Positions 62,963 through 64,000 of a stretch of 64,000 bases of DNA are shown here, in pieces; the first letter of the stretch is position 1, and every line of letters starts with the position of its first letter. Below the pieces are notes generated by a model. That model searched no databases. It was not told where the DNA came from and saw only the letters and a program-made list of their open reading frames with translations. Position numbers and translations under genes: made by a program. Origin of the DNA: Halomonas halocynthiae DSM 14573 (GTDB lineage: Bacteria; Pseudomonadota; Gammaproteobacteria; Pseudomonadales; Halomonadaceae); NCBI RefSeq assembly GCF_000425725.1, contig NZ_KE384439.1, positions 529,309-593,308 on the forward strand, read 5' to 3'.

Positions 62963-63628
62963 CTAATCCTGCGGTGTGGGCATGGGGGGTGCGAGTGGCG
63001 CATTCATTGCTTGAACCACCACAGGTTGCAACCGATGAACCAACTCACGTACAGAAACGCGTTCATCATAGTCTTTTTCGGCAATATCTCTCAGCGCTTC
63101 AAGCCCCGACAGAGTAAACACCACAGACCCTAGCATAAAGTGCAAACGCCAGAATCGCTCGGTTTCCGGCAACTCAGGTGTCGCACGTCGCAGCAGGTCA
63201 GTAAAACGCGTGAATACATCCCCATACTCTTCTTGCAAATAGCTACGCAAATGCCCTTGCGCCTGGCTATACGCCAATCCCAGCAAGCGCATGAACACCT
63301 TAAGGCTATTTCGTTCAGCAGGGATTTCCAGCACGGTACGGGTTAGGGTTTCCAGTAAGACTTCCAGCGGCACACCGCTACTGGTGTCACGATACGTCTC
63401 ATCCAACGCATCAAGTGCAACATGAAAACGTACAGAGAAAGGGTCGAGATAACGAGCAAAAACTGCCTGTATCAACGATTTTTTAGACCCAAAATGGTAG
63501 TTAACCGCAGCGAGATTGACCTTGGCCTTGCTAGTGATAGTGCGCAGCGAGGTTTCAGCGAAACCACGCTCAGCAAACAGCACCTCCGCCGTGTCTAAAA
63601 TGCGGGTTACGGTATCAGGCTGGGCCAT
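62963..63628 (-). CDS. psrA: TetR family fatty-acid-responsive regulator PsrA
   Basis: This 221-residue TetR regulator closely matches pseudomonad PsrA: RILDTAEVLFAERGFAETSLRTITSKAKVNLAAVNYHFGSKKSLIQAVF, then FMRLLGLAYSQAQGHLRSYLQEEYG and RLHFMLGSVVFTLSGLEALRDIAE. PsrA senses long-chain fatty acyl compounds, represses beta-oxidation genes and its own gene, and activates rpoS in Pseudomonas. It is divergent from lexA, the same neighbourhood as in Pseudomonas. No clear PsrA box was located in the 228-bp gap. Confidence 0.93.
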   Translation of the reverse strand: MAQPDTVTRILDTAEVLFAERGFAETSLRTITSKAKVNLAAVNYHFGSKKSLIQAVFARYLDPFSVRFHVALDALDETYRDTSSGVPLEVLLETLTRTVLEIPAERNSLKVFMRLLGLAYSQAQGHLRSYLQEEYGDVFTRFTDLLRRATPELPETERFWRLHFMLGSVVFTLSGLEALRDIAEKDYDERVSVRELVHRLQPVVVQAMNAPLAPPMPTPQD

Positions 63629-63810
63629 GTGAACGTTTTCCGGGGTGAGCTGAATAAACTACAAGATCAACAGACGGCTGTTTTTATGTGCCAAAGTGTA
63701 AGGCAGTTAGCAACTCAGCTCAATACGCCCATCTCTCGAAACACGCCTGGTGGCAACAACTGGCCTAGGAAAAACAGGCCTAGCGGCAAACCACTGGATG
63801 CATTACCATG

Positions 63811-63826
63811 CTGTATAACTGAACAT
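63811..63826 (+). promoter_or_regulatory. LexA (SOS) box candidate upstream of lexA
   Basis: CTGTATAACTGAACAT fits the SOS box (CTGT-N8-ACAG) with one mismatch in the last position, 30 bp before the lexA ATG, where an autoregulatory site is expected. TATAAC within it may be part of the -10 element. Confidence 0.7.
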
Positions 63827-63856
63827 TTCTTCTGACATCACCTGCCTGGAGGTCGC

Positions 63857-64000
63857 ATGTCACGCCCCCTGACACCGCGTCAACAAAACGTCTACGACTT
63901 CATTATCAAAACAATGAATGAAATGGGTTATCCCCCAACTCGCGCTGAAATCTCACGCGCTCTTGGCTTTCGCTCACCCAATGCCGCTGAAGAACATCTT
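63857..64000 (+). CDS. lexA: LexA repressor (3' end beyond window)
   Basis: The first 48 codons of LexA are visible: [44 protein letters not shown], the N-terminal winged-helix DNA-binding domain with the recognition helix. The SOS repressor shuts DNA-damage genes and cleaves itself with RecA. CTGGAGG precedes the ATG by five bases or so. The cleavage site and Ser/Lys dyad lie outside the window. The SOS box at 63811-63826 supports autoregulation. Confidence 0.95.
   Translation, partial: MSRPLTPRQQNVYDFIIKTMNEMGYPPTRAEISRALGFRSPNAAEEHL

Noticed and set aside
1..64000. CRISPR arrays, tRNA or rRNA genes, prophage or integron features
   Set aside because: No regularly spaced repeats, no tRNA-like cloverleaf with CCA and no phage structural or integrase genes were recognised.

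Overview
The window is a stretch of chromosome from a gammaproteobacterium. Base composition is moderate to high GC in most places. The gene content fits the Halomonadaceae (Halomonas-like) best: a RegB/RegA redox two-component pair, a psrA-lexA divergent pair as in pseudomonads and relatives, an OsmF/YehYXW-type osmoprotectant importer, an AGCS symporter next to glycine-cleavage genes, and a Wzx/Wzy polysaccharide locus. The assignment rests on recognised protein families and local gene order, not on a database search.

Layout. 1-7 kb: end of ygfZ, then tatD and prfC on the minus strand; about 1 kb of decayed sequence with two broken small genes; regBA; an orphan HybE-type gene; grxA. 7-10.5 kb: the two SCOT-type CoA-transferase subunits, a membrane acyltransferase and an NlpD-like lipoprotein that lacks metallopeptidase residues. 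10.6-17.2 kb: glycine metabolism, with gcvT and an Na+/amino-acid symporter on the minus strand and gcvH-gcvP on the plus strand, around a control region with a 16-bp palindrome. 17.2-26.3 kb: LysR, RarD, a flavoprotein, MetY, an AhpD-like/TetR pair, SulP, a GlaR/CsiR-like GntR regulator and a small ribbon-helix-helix candidate. 26.3-29.7 kb: a eukaryotic-type protein kinase encoded just after nicotinate phosphoribosyltransferase. 29.8-37.8 kb: an ada remnant, a branched-chain 2-oxoacid dehydrogenase operon (E1alpha-E1beta-E2, no E3) and the osmF-yehYXW-type ABC importer. 37.9-44.4 kb: DUF1853, a hipA-hipB pair in reversed order, and a transporter/deacetylase/LuxR cassette.

44.4-57.2 kb is a surface-polysaccharide locus, all on the minus strand. 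In transcription order it holds wzz, wzx flippase, GT2, Wzy/EpsG-like polymerase, an IS remnant, GT4, ugd, the initiating sugar transferase, galE, an O-antigen-ligase-like protein and a GT4. Its middle part (about 50.7-55.8 kb) is clearly AT-rich, like an exchangeable serotype cassette. Two copies of a JUMPstart/ops-like leader, one upstream of wzz and one upstream of the flippase, suggest RfaH-type antitermination. 57.6-64 kb: a beta-CASP RNase-like protein, a type IV pilin with a sigma-54-type promoter, divergent pilB-pilC, psrA and the start of lexA behind a LexA-box candidate.

Most genes are ordinary housekeeping or metabolic genes. The most interesting items are the duplicated ops leaders, the transporter-HDAC-LuxR cassette, the kinase coupled to NAD salvage, the orphan HybE gene beside RegBA, and a set of palindromic operator candidates. 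No clearly new defence or mobile system was found.
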